NCBI RefSeq assembly: GCF_023715895.1
Contig: NZ_JAMBOO010000005.1
Location: 113,827 to 177,826 of the forward strand
Origin: Domibacillus indicus
GTDB lineage: Bacteria > Bacillota > Bacilli > Bacillales > Domibacillaceae
Direction of reading: 5' to 3'
Length of the DNA: 64,000 nucleotides
Part shown: in pieces, positions 25,861 to 34,374 of the stretch
Layout of the letters: every line of letters starts with the position of its first letter
Position numbering within the stretch: the stretch's first letter is position 1
The notes under the pieces: generated by a model
Told to the model about the DNA's origin: nothing
Seen by the model: the letters and a program-made list of their open reading frames with translations, nothing else
The model's database searches: none
Translations under genes and position numbers: made by a program

Positions 25861-26874
25861 TTACCTGTTTGTTTTAAACGGGTTATAATCGGTAGATTTT
25901 CGAACAATTAATGTTGGCAGCGCCAAAATCTTTTGTTTTTCCTTTTTTACTCCCTCTATTTCTTCTACAAGCATGTCAACAGCCTGTGTGCACATACTTT
26001 TAATCGGATGGGAAATGGTTGTAAGCGGCGGATCACAGGATTTGGATAGGAGCGTATTGTCAAAACCTGTAACAGAAAGATCCTTTGGTATGTTTAACTC
26101 TTTTTCCCTTACACCCATCAGTACTCCCATGGCTAACAGGTCATTCGAAGAAATGATTGCAGTGGGCCGATTAGGAGAATCAAGCAGCTGGACGGCAAGA
26201 CGTTTGGCATCCTCTAAGCTTGAGTCACTGATCACAATAAAGTCTTCATGATATGACAGGCTATGCTCTTGTAAAGCCTGCTTGTATCCACGGATACGCT
26301 CCTGGCTGCTTCCAGCTGTTTCTGCGATAAAGGCTATTCTTTCATGGCCAAAACCAATTAAATGGGAGGTGATTTCATAACCTCCTATAAAGTTATCGAC
26401 TGTCACCGTGTTCACAGACAGAGATGGATGAGACTCAGCTGCGAGAAGGATTACTGGGACTCCCCTATGCGTTAGCTTCACAAGTACGTCCTTGTTTTTA
26501 AAATCCCCTACTAGAATAAAACCATCTACACTTTTTTGTCTTAGCAGTTCTATATACCGCTTTTCCTTTTCCTGCTTAAAGTCCGTACTGCATAAGACAA
26601 GGTTATATCCGGCTTCATGCGCCCGATCTTCTACCTGACGGGTAATTTCCGCAAGAAAAGGGTTGGCGATATCCGATAGAATAAAACCAATCGTAGAGGT
26701 CCGCTTCCCAGTTAAAGCGGATGCCAGAACGCTCGGTTTGTAGTCGAGTTCCTCCATCGCTTTTAATACTTTCTGCTTCGACTTTTGTCCAACCTGCTGG
26801 TTATTCATTACTTTTGAAACCGTTGATATAGAAACCCCTGCTTTTTCTGCAACGTCATAGATGGTAACTTTCAT
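25861..26874 (-). CDS. LacI/GalR family transcriptional regulator
   Basis: A 337-residue LacI-type repressor. The N-terminal helix-turn-helix and hinge read MKVTIYDVAEKAGVSISTVS, KVMNNQQVGQKSKQKVLKAM and LDYKPSVLASALTGKRTSTI. The periplasmic-binding-protein-like ligand domain follows (IGFILSDIANPFLAEITRQV, SNDLLAMGVLMGV, PKDLSVTGFDNT). It lies upstream of the iolI-like gene on the same strand, so an inositol-related ligand is plausible. A perfect GTAAAGCGCTTTAC palindrome lies about 20 bases before its start codon and suggests autoregulation or CcpA control. Confidence 0.9.
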   Translation of the reverse strand: MKVTIYDVAEKAGVSISTVSKVMNNQQVGQKSKQKVLKAMEELDYKPSVLASALTGKRTSTIGFILSDIANPFLAEITRQVEDRAHEAGYNLVLCSTDFKQEKEKRYIELLRQKSVDGFILVGDFKNKDVLVKLTHRGVPVILLAAESHPSLSVNTVTVDNFIGGYEITSHLIGFGHERIAFIAETAGSSQERIRGYKQALQEHSLSYHEDFIVISDSSLEDAKRLAVQLLDSPNRPTAIISSNDLLAMGVLMGVREKELNIPKDLSVTGFDNTLLSKSCDPPLTTISHPIKSMCTQAVDMLVEEIEGVKKEKQKILALPTLIVRKSTDYNPFKTNR

Positions 26875-26894
26875 GCTGATATACCTTCCTTTTT

Positions 26895-26908
26895 GTAAAG
26901 CGCTTTAC
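26895..26908. promoter_or_regulatory. LacI/cre-type operator at the lacI start
   Basis: GTAAAGCGCTTTAC is a perfect 14-base palindrome with the central CG typical of LacI-family operators. It also fits a catabolite responsive element (TGTAAAGCGCTTTACT against TGWAANCGNTNWCA), so either its own product or CcpA could bind. Confidence 0.7.
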
Positions 26909-27062
26909 TTTTGTTGCTTGGCGTCCGCTTTATATTTTGCTTTATCTCATTCCCGACTAAAAAGCTAAACAAATACGCTTCTATTCTTTTTTGTGATTTG
27001 AATAAGGCGCCTTTATTTCTCCCCCCTTAATATTCAATACCGTGTAGATTCAAGGTACCTTT

Positions 27063-27078
27063 GAAAAAGCGCTTTTTC
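27063..27078. promoter_or_regulatory. Second palindromic operator
   Basis: GAAAAAGCGCTTTTTC is a perfect 16-base palindrome sharing the AAAGCGCTTT core. Confidence 0.6.
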
Positions 27079-27130
27079 TACTATTTTATCGGTGTTTAAT
27101 TCAATTTAAACTTTATTTAAGTCTACCAAA

Positions 27131-27174
27131 AAAGGAAAGCGCTTTACCTTATTTAGTGTAAAGCGCTTTCCTTT
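27131..27174. promoter_or_regulatory. Inverted pair of operators forming a hairpin
   Basis: Two operator copies face each other: AAAGGAAAGCGCTTTAC (27131-27147) and GTAAAGCGCTTTCCTTT (27158-27174), with a 10-base gap. Each arm is itself nearly palindromic. The pair can form a 17-bp hairpin with T-runs after it, so it may be both operators and a terminator. Confidence 0.6.
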
Positions 27175-27246
27175 TTCTTTCAACTGTTTTTTGTAAATAT
27201 CAAAAAAGAAATTTAGGAAACAGTTTCTTTGTTTTTTTTATAAAAA

Positions 27247-27273
27247 AGAAAGAGCCGCTTTCCCGGCTCTTTT
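27247..27273. terminator. Terminator of the DsbA-family gene
   Basis: AAAGAGCCG and CGGCTCTTT enclose CTTTCC, with A/T runs on both sides. Confidence 0.8.
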
Positions 27274-27297
27274 GTTTCTTTATAAAACAAATACAAT

Positions 27298-27942
27298 TTA
27301 ACAGCCATCAACGCCGCACGCCATTCCTTCAGGAAAATCCGGTTTCTGTCTGCCGATCTCATCCTTGATTAGCTGTTCTAGTGTTTCTTTTGATCGAATG
27401 CCGGCAACTTTCGTATCACCAATCACAAAAGTCGGTACCGCTGTGATATCCGCTTCGTTATAAGCGTGCTTAAGTGCTTTTTGATGGACTGCTTTATATT
27501 TTCTTGTTTCCAATGCCTCGCGGTATTCAGTTTGATCTAAACCAATCTCGCCCGCTAATTTCGTTAATACATCAATGCTGCCGATGTCCTGCTCTTCCTG
27601 GAAAAAAGCCCGCAGCATGCGGTCATTGTATTCATTGCCTTTGCCCTTTTCTTTGGCGTATTGGTAGCCCTCAAACGCCAAGTGTGTATATGGCTGAGGG
27701 GACACTTTTGGCAGAACAATCTGGATACCCATCTGTTCAGCCATTGGATACACGGACTGTTTCCACGTGTTTTGCAAATAATCGCCTTCCGGCTTTAATG
27801 TTTCATTTGGATATGGACGAAGCTCATATGGCATCCATTCTACCTCAACATCTTTTCCTTTTATCGCTTCTTCCAGCGGTTTTTCTGCCAGGAAACAAAA
27901 AGGACATACATAATCGGAGTACACTTTTATCTTTAAGGTCAT
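27298..27942 (-). CDS. DsbA-family FrnE-like thiol oxidoreductase
   Basis: A 214-residue protein with the DsbA/FrnE fold: MTLKIKVYSDYVCPFCFLAE holds the CPFC redox pair, a helical insert follows (YNDRMLRAFFQEEQDIGSID), and the cis-proline loop is ADITAVPTFVIGDTKVAG. No signal peptide, so it acts in the cytoplasm, as is usual for the FrnE branch. It ends with two further cysteines (MACGVDGC) that could form an extra redox or metal site. It probably reduces or isomerises disulfides under oxidative stress. Single-gene unit between two terminators. Confidence 0.9.
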   Translation of the reverse strand: MTLKIKVYSDYVCPFCFLAEKPLEEAIKGKDVEVEWMPYELRPYPNETLKPEGDYLQNTWKQSVYPMAEQMGIQIVLPKVSPQPYTHLAFEGYQYAKEKGKGNEYNDRMLRAFFQEEQDIGSIDVLTKLAGEIGLDQTEYREALETRKYKAVHQKALKHAYNEADITAVPTFVIGDTKVAGIRSKETLEQLIKDEIGRQKPDFPEGMACGVDGC

Positions 27943-28071
27943 ATTGATTGCCTCCCATTTTTAAATGATGCTGCACCTGTATTATGGGCCTATACCCTCT
28001 CTTTATAAAAGAACACTTTAAATGATGACGAAACGATCATTAAAACTGTTTCTATAGAGCAGTACCAGTAC

Positions 28072-28118
28072 AAAAAACACCTTTAAGTTAGGAGTGCTCA
28101 AACTAAAAGGTGTTTTTA
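28072..28118. terminator. Terminator-like hairpin
   Basis: AAAAACACCTTT and AAAGGTGTTTTT are separated by about 21 bases. It lies just outside the third TnpB element; no rightward gene precedes it closely. Confidence 0.6.
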
Positions 28119-28217
28119 TGTATGTTTCTTTTTCCAAAATACTGGTTTTATGCACAGATTAAACTTTTACTGTAAATAATCATATATATTTTCGCAATCA
28201 GCAAAAAGGTTACGGTA

Positions 28218-28413
28218 GTGAACCTCTCCATCTAATTGCTGCACAATTTGATGGAGCATCTCTGTTAGAGACATGAAAAAACATGCTCTGACTTCATTGA
28301 TTTTCCTGCTTCACCGATGTCTGCCCTCTTCTTCCGAACAGGGTCTTACGTCATCTCCACAGGCGTTATTTTATACTGTTCGGGCGGGACCTCGACCTAC
28401 AGTTGTAAAAAGA
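28218..28413 (-). ncRNA. Right-end (omega/reRNA) scaffold, family 2 copy B
   Basis: Conserved with copies A and C with a few substitutions. The inferred guide starts at 28217 and reads leftward TACCGTAACCTTTTTGCTGA. Since the tnpB of this copy is intact, this is a good candidate for a working guide RNA. Confidence 0.6.
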
Positions 28414-29565
28414 TTATATTGTCGGAATGAGTCCTATCTGGACCAGCCCGGCTTTTTCAATGTTTAAGGCGGCATTATGGTCGCGGTCGAGCACAAGACC
28501 GCAATCCGGACAGGCATGCGTTCGGACGGAAAGGGATTTTTTTACCCTTTTTCCGCAGCCTGAACAGTCCTGAGTGGTGAAATGCGGCTTCACTTTGACC
28601 AGCTGGCCGCCATTGAGCTCGCATTTATACACCAAAAACTGGCGGAGCATTCCCCAGCCTGCATCATGAATTGATTTGGACACTTTCCTGTTTTTCACCA
28701 GATTGCGGATATTCAGATCCTCTACACAAATGACGCTGTAGGTGTTTGCCAGGCGGAACGCTGTTTTATGCAGGAAATCCTTCCGCTGGTTCGCCACCTT
28801 GGCATGAAGGTTCTGTAGCCTGGCCGCTTGCTTTTTCCAGTTTGAGGAGCCTTTTTTCTTTCTTGAAAGTTTCTTCTGGGCACGTATGAGGTTTTTCTCC
28901 TCCTTACGGAGAAAGCCTGGGTGTAGAATCTCTTTGCCGTTCGATAGAACGGCAAATTTCTTGATGCCGGCATCAATACCGGCTGTTTTAGAGCCTTGAT
29001 GGACAGTCTGAGGCGGGTCTGCCTGTCTTTCGACACAGAAAATAGCAAACCAGCGCTCATTCTGGCGCTTAATGATCACCTGTTTGACTTTGCCATCCAG
29101 TTTCCGGTGGAGGCGGATATCTATTAAGCCCAGTTTAGAAATGAGGAGCTTCCCTCCTTTCCCGAAGGAAACGGCCCGCCGGACAGTATGCATCTTTCCT
29201 TTTTTATCTTTTCGTTTACTCATGCCAAACTGTGTAAATGTAATGGAATGGTAGTCTTTGTGTGTTTTCATCTTAGGATAGCGGACTTCTTTTTTAAAGA
29301 ATTGATCAAACGCTTTTCCCAGCCTGTCCAGTGTTTCCTGAAGGGGTTGGGAAGGCACTTTGTTAAGGTATGAATAGTCTTTCTTGGATAGGGTTAACAG
29401 GGCACTGAGATCAGATTTAGTCAGATTTTTCTTGTTCTTTTGATAGGCTCTTTGTTTATCGAGAAGAGCGGAATTATACTGCTGGCGGCAGAGGTTGTCC
29501 CAAGAGTGAAGCGTGCTTTTTTGTTCTTCATTCGGAAAAATTTCGAAGCGGTAATTCAGCATCAT
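28414..29565 (-). CDS. tnpB: TnpB RNA-guided nuclease, intact (family 2 copy B)
   Basis: A 383-residue TnpB. I chose ATG 29563-29565, seven bases after GGAGGTG; the frame is open further upstream but without a ribosome site. The N-terminal wedge region reads MMLNYRFEIFPNEEQKSTLH. The RuvC triad is complete: TAGIDAGIKKFAVLSNGKEI, ICVEDLNIRNLVKNRKVSKS and CGLVLDRDHNAALNIEKA. The zinc ribbon CSGCGKRVKKSLSVRTHACP-DCG is intact. It differs from copy C mainly by scattered substitutions. A second distinct TnpB lineage from that at 8205-9284 (different N-terminus and spacing). Confidence 0.92.
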   Translation of the reverse strand: MMLNYRFEIFPNEEQKSTLHSWDNLCRQQYNSALLDKQRAYQKNKKNLTKSDLSALLTLSKKDYSYLNKVPSQPLQETLDRLGKAFDQFFKKEVRYPKMKTHKDYHSITFTQFGMSKRKDKKGKMHTVRRAVSFGKGGKLLISKLGLIDIRLHRKLDGKVKQVIIKRQNERWFAIFCVERQADPPQTVHQGSKTAGIDAGIKKFAVLSNGKEILHPGFLRKEEKNLIRAQKKLSRKKKGSSNWKKQAARLQNLHAKVANQRKDFLHKTAFRLANTYSVICVEDLNIRNLVKNRKVSKSIHDAGWGMLRQFLVYKCELNGGQLVKVKPHFTTQDCSGCGKRVKKSLSVRTHACPDCGLVLDRDHNAALNIEKAGLVQIGLIPTI

Positions 29566-29726
29566 TCCAATCCACCTCCAGTATTTAACAAATAGAGTAT
29601 ACCAAAAAAGGAACATATGTTTCAAACAATAAGCAGCAAACACAAAAAAAAGCGGCCATTCACCTCCCACTAATTGCAAAGCAATTTAAAGGAGTCTTCT
29701 GGCCGGTAATGCGATAAAAATAGTTG

Positions 29727-30317
29727 TTATTGCTGCTTTCTAGTGTTATCAGCCTTATCGAAACGCTTCCTTACACCCGCCTGTAACGCAATAACCAATC
29801 CTCCAAGAGTATCGGCAATTAAATCTTCCATCGTGTCTTTATTTCCGCCTCCCTGTAAAGTCATTCCGAAAAATTGATCCATGCTAAATTCATAAAACTC
29901 CCACACAACGCCGCCCAGTACAGCAAAGGAAAGGACAAACAGAGCAACAAACCAAGATGAAATCTCTTTACCTGCTCCTCTATGAACAAAGCGCTCGTAT
30001 AACGCAATGCCTGTGAATGCAAGTAAAACACCGCTTACGGCGTGCATAAAGAAATCCCACCAGCCAAGCCCGTACCAGCCTAAAATTGATCCGAAATATT
30101 GTGAACCCAAAAGGAAAATAAAATAAAAAATGATAAGGGGCAAATTAAACTGGAGCCTGCTGAAAAGAGCCAAAATAAGAGGAATTAATCCGCATACAAC
30201 ACCGCCTGCTGCAACAAGTGCCTTTTTGTCATCTCCTTCCGTGTAGTGAGCAAAAGCCAGCACAGCCATGAAAAGAACATATACAATACTAAGGAAACTA
30301 ACTATTCGTTTTTTCAT
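29727..30317 (-). CDS. Polytopic membrane protein (YjdF/DUF2238-like)
   Basis: A 196-residue membrane protein with about six hydrophobic segments (IVSFLSIVYVLFMAVLAFAH, VVCGLIPLILALFS, LPLIIFYFIFLLGSQYFGS, GVLLAFTGIALYERF, ALFVLSFAVLGGVVWEFYEF, LGGLVIALQAGV). Conserved-looking polar positions are WWDFFMHAVSG, VVWEFYEFSMD and DTMEDLIADTLGG. This set (D-x-x-x-H, W-E-x-x-E, D-x-x-D-L-x-x-D) fits the DUF2238-type family of unknown function. The TnpB element copy B lies directly after its stop codon. Confidence 0.75.
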   Translation of the reverse strand: MKKRIVSFLSIVYVLFMAVLAFAHYTEGDDKKALVAAGGVVCGLIPLILALFSRLQFNLPLIIFYFIFLLGSQYFGSILGWYGLGWWDFFMHAVSGVLLAFTGIALYERFVHRGAGKEISSWFVALFVLSFAVLGGVVWEFYEFSMDQFFGMTLQGGGNKDTMEDLIADTLGGLVIALQAGVRKRFDKADNTRKQQ

Positions 30318-30913
30318 CTATTCGCCTTCCCCTCTTGCTTCTCATACCTTTGTTTTTGTATGCTTGTATAAATCCCTTCCAGAAGGGTCCTGCTATCCCA
30401 AAAAGCAGGTTATATATAGTATGCGTCTTCCCGCCCTTTTGCGAAGACTGAGTAATCACCTGGTCTTCTGCGCATTCATCTATTTTCCAAGAAAATATAA
30501 GATAATAAGATAAATACTCAATGTAACGATAATTAACAGAGCAAACAATATACCTGGAATGATGATTCGTTTACCCTTAACCTCACTATCTGATTTACAA
30601 ACACCTATATTCATTATGTCCCTTCTGAAGAATGTGCAATCATAAAAAAGAAATCAGGAGATGAGGATACAGACTCTTTAGAAATAAAGGACTGTGTTCT
30701 TTATCAGGCTCAGTAAATTATTTTAATGATTTGATAACTCCCCTGGTGGGTTACTACTAAAAGTGATACCTATAAGGAGCAAAACAGTAAAAAAGATGCA
30801 GCTTTGCTTTTTAATAAGGGTAAAAACGAAACTTTAAAACATTTAAAATCGTATGTAGAATAACGCTGTCAGTAAAATTGCTTACTGAATTGGAATTAAA
30901 ATGAGGTTTGATT
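30318..30913. other. Intergenic region containing one probable tiny gene
   Basis: Apart from the 44-residue membrane protein at 30480-30614 I see no gene here. The rest is AT-rich with short inverted repeats. Confidence 0.4.
30480..30614 (-). CDS. 44-aa single-span membrane protein
   Basis: ATG 30612-30614 lies five bases after GAAGGG. The product begins MNIGVCKSDSEVKGKRIIIP, has one hydrophobic helix (GILFALLIIVTLSIYLIILY) and ends FLGK. Polar basic head, one membrane span and a plausible ribosome site argue for a real gene, but there is no family match I can name. Confidence 0.5.
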   Translation of the reverse strand: MNIGVCKSDSEVKGKRIIIPGILFALLIIVTLSIYLIILYFLGK

Positions 30914-31366
30914 GTGGAAGAACATACTAGTTTCTGGCAAGGTCCTGCTATATCTTTAACATTAGCTTTTTTCTTCGGGGCCATAAGCAGCCCCATTCCT
31001 GAAGAATCGTATTTGATATTCGGAATGAACATGGGATTGTCCTTCTTAGCCCTAATACTCGCTTATTACCGGTATAGGATCAAAAAAGAGGGATTCCGTT
31101 ACAAAGCATTAACCGCATTTACTGTGTTTTTTTTGTCGGGATTCTTTATGGTTATGCGTTTACTAAGAACGACGTTTCATACATTGCTCTTTTATCCCAT
31201 GTTAATCTTCTATTTGTTTATGCTGATATATTCAATGCTGATCGCAAAAACTGTCTTGCCGGGTTTAAGCAGGTTCATTAGCCAGAAAGCCGCTGCCATT
31301 AGTTTGGTTGCTCTCTTCTTTATTAATGTGATTTGTACCTTTACTGTAACAGTGGCGACCTGCTAG
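30914..31366 (+). CDS. Membrane protein of unknown function
   Basis: I chose GTG 30914, seven bases after GAGG (TTG at 30908 is too close). The 150-residue protein has about five hydrophobic segments: AISLTLAFFFGAISS, MGLSFLALILAYYRY, ALTAFTVFFLSGFFMVM, LLFYPMLIFYLFMLIYSML and AAAISLVALFFINVICTFTV. Charged loops are short (RYRIKKEGFRYK). No recognised domain. No operon partner. Confidence 0.65.
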   Translation: MEEHTSFWQGPAISLTLAFFFGAISSPIPEESYLIFGMNMGLSFLALILAYYRYRIKKEGFRYKALTAFTVFFLSGFFMVMRLLRTTFHTLLFYPMLIFYLFMLIYSMLIAKTVLPGLSRFISQKAAAISLVALFFINVICTFTVTVATC

Positions 31367-31511
31367 TTTATTTCCAGTTACTCGACACGTCTGATGGAGG
31401 CGTGCTTCTCTTTACGCTTCTATTTGTGGGCGGTTTAGCACTTTCCTTTTGTTCCTTCTTTTGCCTGGACAAATGGAACTTTTAAAAGGGGACATTTTTG
31501 TCAAGGAAACA

Positions 31512-31547
31512 AGCAAAAAAAGAGCCGGGCAAGACTACCCTGGCTCT
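31512..31547 (-). terminator. Terminator of the GntR gene
   Basis: On the reverse strand AGAGCC-GGG and CCC-GGCTCT pair and a T7 run follows. Confidence 0.7.
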
Positions 31548-31600
31548 CCCGTTTGCTTTGAGAACTCTTTTTAGCTCTACAATACATTCATTCTAATAAG

Positions 31601-32377
31601 CTAATCCACTTGGGCTATGTCCCCAATTACTGTAAGAATTTCATTACGTGCACGGTTTCGGTGTGACTGCATTAAAACGCTGGCTGCACGACTGTCTTTT
31701 GCTCTCATACATGAAACAATGGCTTTATGCTCCACTATAGAGTGAAAAGGAAGCGGCCGGTGATTGATTGTAAATAATCGGGCCCGATATAATTGGTCTG
31801 AATGGCTGTCTATTACCGTTCTAAGACGCTTATTTTCTGCGAAGTCAATAATGAGATGGTGAAATTCATCATCTAGAATGGCCCATTTTTTTAAATCATT
31901 TTGCTCAAGTGCTTCTTCCTGCTGCTCAATCAATGATTCAAGTTTGCTTATTTCTTCTTCCCCTACTTTTTCAGTCGCAAGGCCAACAGCAAGGCCATCG
32001 AGTGTTTCTACAATTTCATAAACTTGTTTAAGGTCTTCTCTCTCGATCGGCTCCACAATAAATCCTCGTCTCGGAATAAGACGAACCATGCCTTCTGTTT
32101 CCAAACGCACGAGCGCTTCTCTTACAGGAGTACGGCTCATTTGCAGCACTTCAGCCATTTCCCTCTCTAATATCGTTTTTCCCGGAGAAAGAATCAGATC
32201 ACGGATCGCAAGGCGAATAATGTGGTATGCACGCTGTGGCAGACGGTATTCATCCAGACCTTCCAGATTGTCAATAAAGAACAGAATTTCCTTCTCCATG
32301 CCTATTTCGTTTAAAGAAAATTTTTTTTCATTACCTTTTTCAACCATATCATTTTTCATTTTTGCCACCTGCTTCAT
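31601..32377 (-). CDS. GntR-family (FadR/FCD subfamily) regulator
   Basis: A 258-residue regulator. The winged helix reads YHIIRLAIRDLILSPGKTIL, EREMAEVLQMSRTPVREALV and RLETEGMVRLIPRRGFIVEP, a textbook GntR domain. The C-terminal FCD domain (YEIVETLDGLAVGLATEKVG, DDEFHHLIIDFAENKRLRTV, HKAIVSCMRAKDSRAASVLM) has the D...H...H metal-binding histidines that usually hold the effector, often a carboxylate. About 35 N-terminal residues precede the domain; ATG near 32297 is an alternative start. It lies downstream of the tartrate/D-malate dehydrogenase gene, and its probable operator is the AACGTATACGTT palindrome found twice upstream of the divergent metabolic genes. Confidence 0.88.
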   Translation of the reverse strand: MKQVAKMKNDMVEKGNEKKFSLNEIGMEKEILFFIDNLEGLDEYRLPQRAYHIIRLAIRDLILSPGKTILEREMAEVLQMSRTPVREALVRLETEGMVRLIPRRGFIVEPIEREDLKQVYEIVETLDGLAVGLATEKVGEEEISKLESLIEQQEEALEQNDLKKWAILDDEFHHLIIDFAENKRLRTVIDSHSDQLYRARLFTINHRPLPFHSIVEHKAIVSCMRAKDSRAASVLMQSHRNRARNEILTVIGDIAQVD

Positions 32378-32569
32378 TCTTTATTTCTCAAATCATTCTC
32401 TAACCAATAAGCGAGGCTTCCAGGTGCCTGACATAGAGGATTTTACGTTCCGGCAGAGAAAAAAAGTATACTCTTTCAGTTTGCAAACCAAATGAGGCAA
32501 TGTCAACTAAACAGACCAGATTATATAGGCACCAGCCTTCTCTTGCTGAACATTTTTAAGATCATAAAA

Positions 32570-32608
32570 CAAAAAGGCTGGGGAGTTTTTAGAAAACCTC
32601 CCAGCCTG
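32570..32608 (-). terminator. Terminator of the dehydrogenase gene
   Basis: AGGCTGGG-GAG pairs with CTC-CCAGCCT; the reverse strand has T5 next to it. It separates the dehydrogenase from the GntR gene. Confidence 0.8.
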
Positions 32609-32612
32609 CTTT

Positions 32613-33710
32613 TTATACTTCTGTTTTAACTTTGGACAGATTTTCTATGATAGCGTCCGTTATTTCACTTGTGTTATATGTTCCTCCCAGGTCACGAGTA
32701 AGGATGCCCTGGCGTGTCGTTTCGGCAATGGCTTTGTTAATAAGCTCTGCTTCTTCTTTTAGCCCTAAATGATCCAGCATTAACGCGGCACTTCCAATGG
32801 CTCCAATTGGATTGGAAATTCCCTGCCCTGCAATATCAGGTGCTGATCCATGAACGGATTCAAACATACTTGGTGCAGTTCCTTCAGGATTAATGTTTGC
32901 GCTGGCAGCCAGCCCTAAACTTCCTGCAAGAGCACTGCCTAGATCAGAAAGAATATCTGCAAACAAATTAGAAGCTACTACAACTTCTAGTTCCTCCGGT
33001 TTCAATACAAATTGTGCAGCTGCTGCATCAACCAGCCATTGATCTGTCTCTACATCCGGATAATCCTTGCTCACGCGGGCAAATACTTCATCCCAAAGCA
33101 CCATCCCATACTGCTGGGCATTGCTTTTGGTAATGCTGGTTACTTTCTTTCTTTTGCGTGTCCGTGCAAGATCAAAGGCATAACGGATAATACGTTCGCA
33201 GCCGTGCTCTGTAAACAAAGCGGATTGCACAGCCATCTCTTTTCCAGGTCCACGCCCGGAGAAATTGCGGCCCCCGATTCCTGAATATTCTCCTTCAGAG
33301 TTTTCACGAATCAATACCCAGTTTAGGGAATCTACATCTGGATGATTAAGTCGTCTTGGCACACCAGGAAGAAATTCGATAGGGCGGATATTAGCCCATT
33401 GGTCAAACCCCTGGCAGATCGCCAGGCGCAAGCCCCATAAGCTAACATGGTCTGGTACTCCAGGAAATCCAACAGCTCCAAAATAAATCGCATCATAATC
33501 TCTTAGTTTTTCTACTCCATCTTCATCCATCATTTTTCCATGTTCTAAATAGTATTCACAGCCCCAAGGGAAGAAATCGCTTTCAAATTCGAACTTACCA
33601 TTAGAATCTTTTGCTAAATGATTAATGACACGAAGACCAGCCTCAACGACTTCTGTACCAATTCCATCCCCTGGAATAACTGCTAAACGGATTTTTTTTG
33701 TTTCGCTCAT
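32613..33710 (-). CDS. Tartrate dehydrogenase/decarboxylase or D-malate dehydrogenase
   Basis: I chose ATG 33710 behind GGAGGATATTTTA; 365 residues. It is a beta-decarboxylating dehydrogenase of the isopropylmalate/isocitrate family: RLAVIPGDGIGTEVVEAGLR, LIRENSEGEYSGIGG, VTSITKSNAQQYGMVLWDE (catalytic lysine), NLFADILSDLGSALAGSLGL (metal aspartates) and ESVHGSAPDIAGQGISNPIG (NAD site). The features GLRLAICQGFDQWANIRPIE and GRGPGKEMAVQ fit the TtuC/YcsA/DmlA branch, which oxidises tartrate, meso-tartrate (to D-glycerate) or D-malate. The divergent CitMHS carrier and the nearby glycerate kinase favour a tartrate or D-malate route; which substrate cannot be told from sequence. Confidence 0.85.
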   Translation of the reverse strand: MSETKKIRLAVIPGDGIGTEVVEAGLRVINHLAKDSNGKFEFESDFFPWGCEYYLEHGKMMDEDGVEKLRDYDAIYFGAVGFPGVPDHVSLWGLRLAICQGFDQWANIRPIEFLPGVPRRLNHPDVDSLNWVLIRENSEGEYSGIGGRNFSGRGPGKEMAVQSALFTEHGCERIIRYAFDLARTRKRKKVTSITKSNAQQYGMVLWDEVFARVSKDYPDVETDQWLVDAAAAQFVLKPEELEVVVASNLFADILSDLGSALAGSLGLAASANINPEGTAPSMFESVHGSAPDIAGQGISNPIGAIGSAALMLDHLGLKEEAELINKAIAETTRQGILTRDLGGTYNTSEITDAIIENLSKVKTEV

Positions 33711-33778
33711 TAAAATATCCTCCTCCACTAATTCTGCCAGTTCAATTGGCTTAGTGTAATGTAAATCTTATAGTTATT

Positions 33779-33807
33779 ATATTAAATAACGTATACGTTA
33801 ATGTCAA
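33779..33807 (-). promoter_or_regulatory. Promoter of the dehydrogenase gene with GntR-type operator in the spacer
   Basis: On the reverse strand TTGACA (33802-33807), a 17-base spacer and TAATAT (33779-33784). The spacer contains the perfect palindrome AACGTATACGTT (33788-33799). A repressor bound there would block RNA polymerase. Confidence 0.75.
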
Positions 33808-33968
33808 TGTTTTTCTGACAATTTAGAATTATTCCTTATTATTTCTATATATATGCAAAATAAAAAGTCGAAAACCTGGAAAAGTTAATATATTTTTAAT
33901 AAGATAAGGGGTTTTCCTTATTTGGTTCAATTATATTTTTTAAATAAAATAAAATATTCGGAAACTTA

Positions 33969-33998
33969 TTGACATTTACGTATACGTTAACATACAAT
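33969..33998 (+). promoter_or_regulatory. Promoter of the carrier gene with the same operator in the spacer
   Basis: TTGACA (33969-33974), an 18-base spacer and TACAAT (33993-33998). The spacer contains TTACGTATACGTTAA (33976-33990), the same palindrome core as at 33788. The transcript would begin about 365 bases before the carrier gene. Confidence 0.75.
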
Positions 33999-34071
33999 TT
34001 GATCAGTGAAATTCTATTGATTTATTTCCTTGCATCATTTGATTTTAGAAATAAAGGGGTGATATTATTGG

Positions 34072-34161
34072 ATGCGCTTACAAAATATTAAGTTTTCATC
34101 GATGATCATTCTTAAGCTGGATAACTTGAATATTAACAAAAAGAAAGAAATAGAGGTGTAG
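34072..34161 (+). CDS. Possible 29-aa leader peptide in the carrier 5' region
   Basis: ATG 34072 follows AAAGGGGTGA with about ten bases spacing; the frame reads MRLQNIKFSSMIILKLDNLN and ends at TAG 34159-34161. A TTG two bases earlier (34070) in another frame gives an even shorter peptide. It lies in the long untranslated region between the operator-controlled promoter and the CitMHS gene. It may be a leader or simply chance. Confidence 0.3.
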   Translation: MRLQNIKFSSMIILKLDNLNINKKKEIEV

Positions 34162-34374
34162 GTAAAAAGAGATCATTTAAGCAACTTTGCCCTTCCAATT
34201 TATTCTCCTGTATGACCCGATTTGTTTTTTTTCGTATTATCATAAAGGCTGAATATTTTTGTATACGCTGTCATTTCTATTTTTCTGCAGACTATTGTTT
34301 CTACATAAAGCAGCAGCCTAGAAATAAAAATGGCAGATCATTTGGTTTCATTACTTTTACAGGAGGTGGTTTGT

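Larger units (their letters stand above)
28218..29713 (-). mobile_element. IS1341-type element, family 2 copy B
   Basis: About 1.50 kb, same ends as copies A and C: right end GTGAACCTCTCC, left end TAATGCG next to ATAAAAA (TTTTTAT on the element strand). It sits 13 bases beyond the stop codon of the membrane protein gene at 29727, in the same orientation. Subterminal palindromes AATTGC/GCAATT (left) and AATTG/CAATT (right). No tnpA. Confidence 0.87.
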
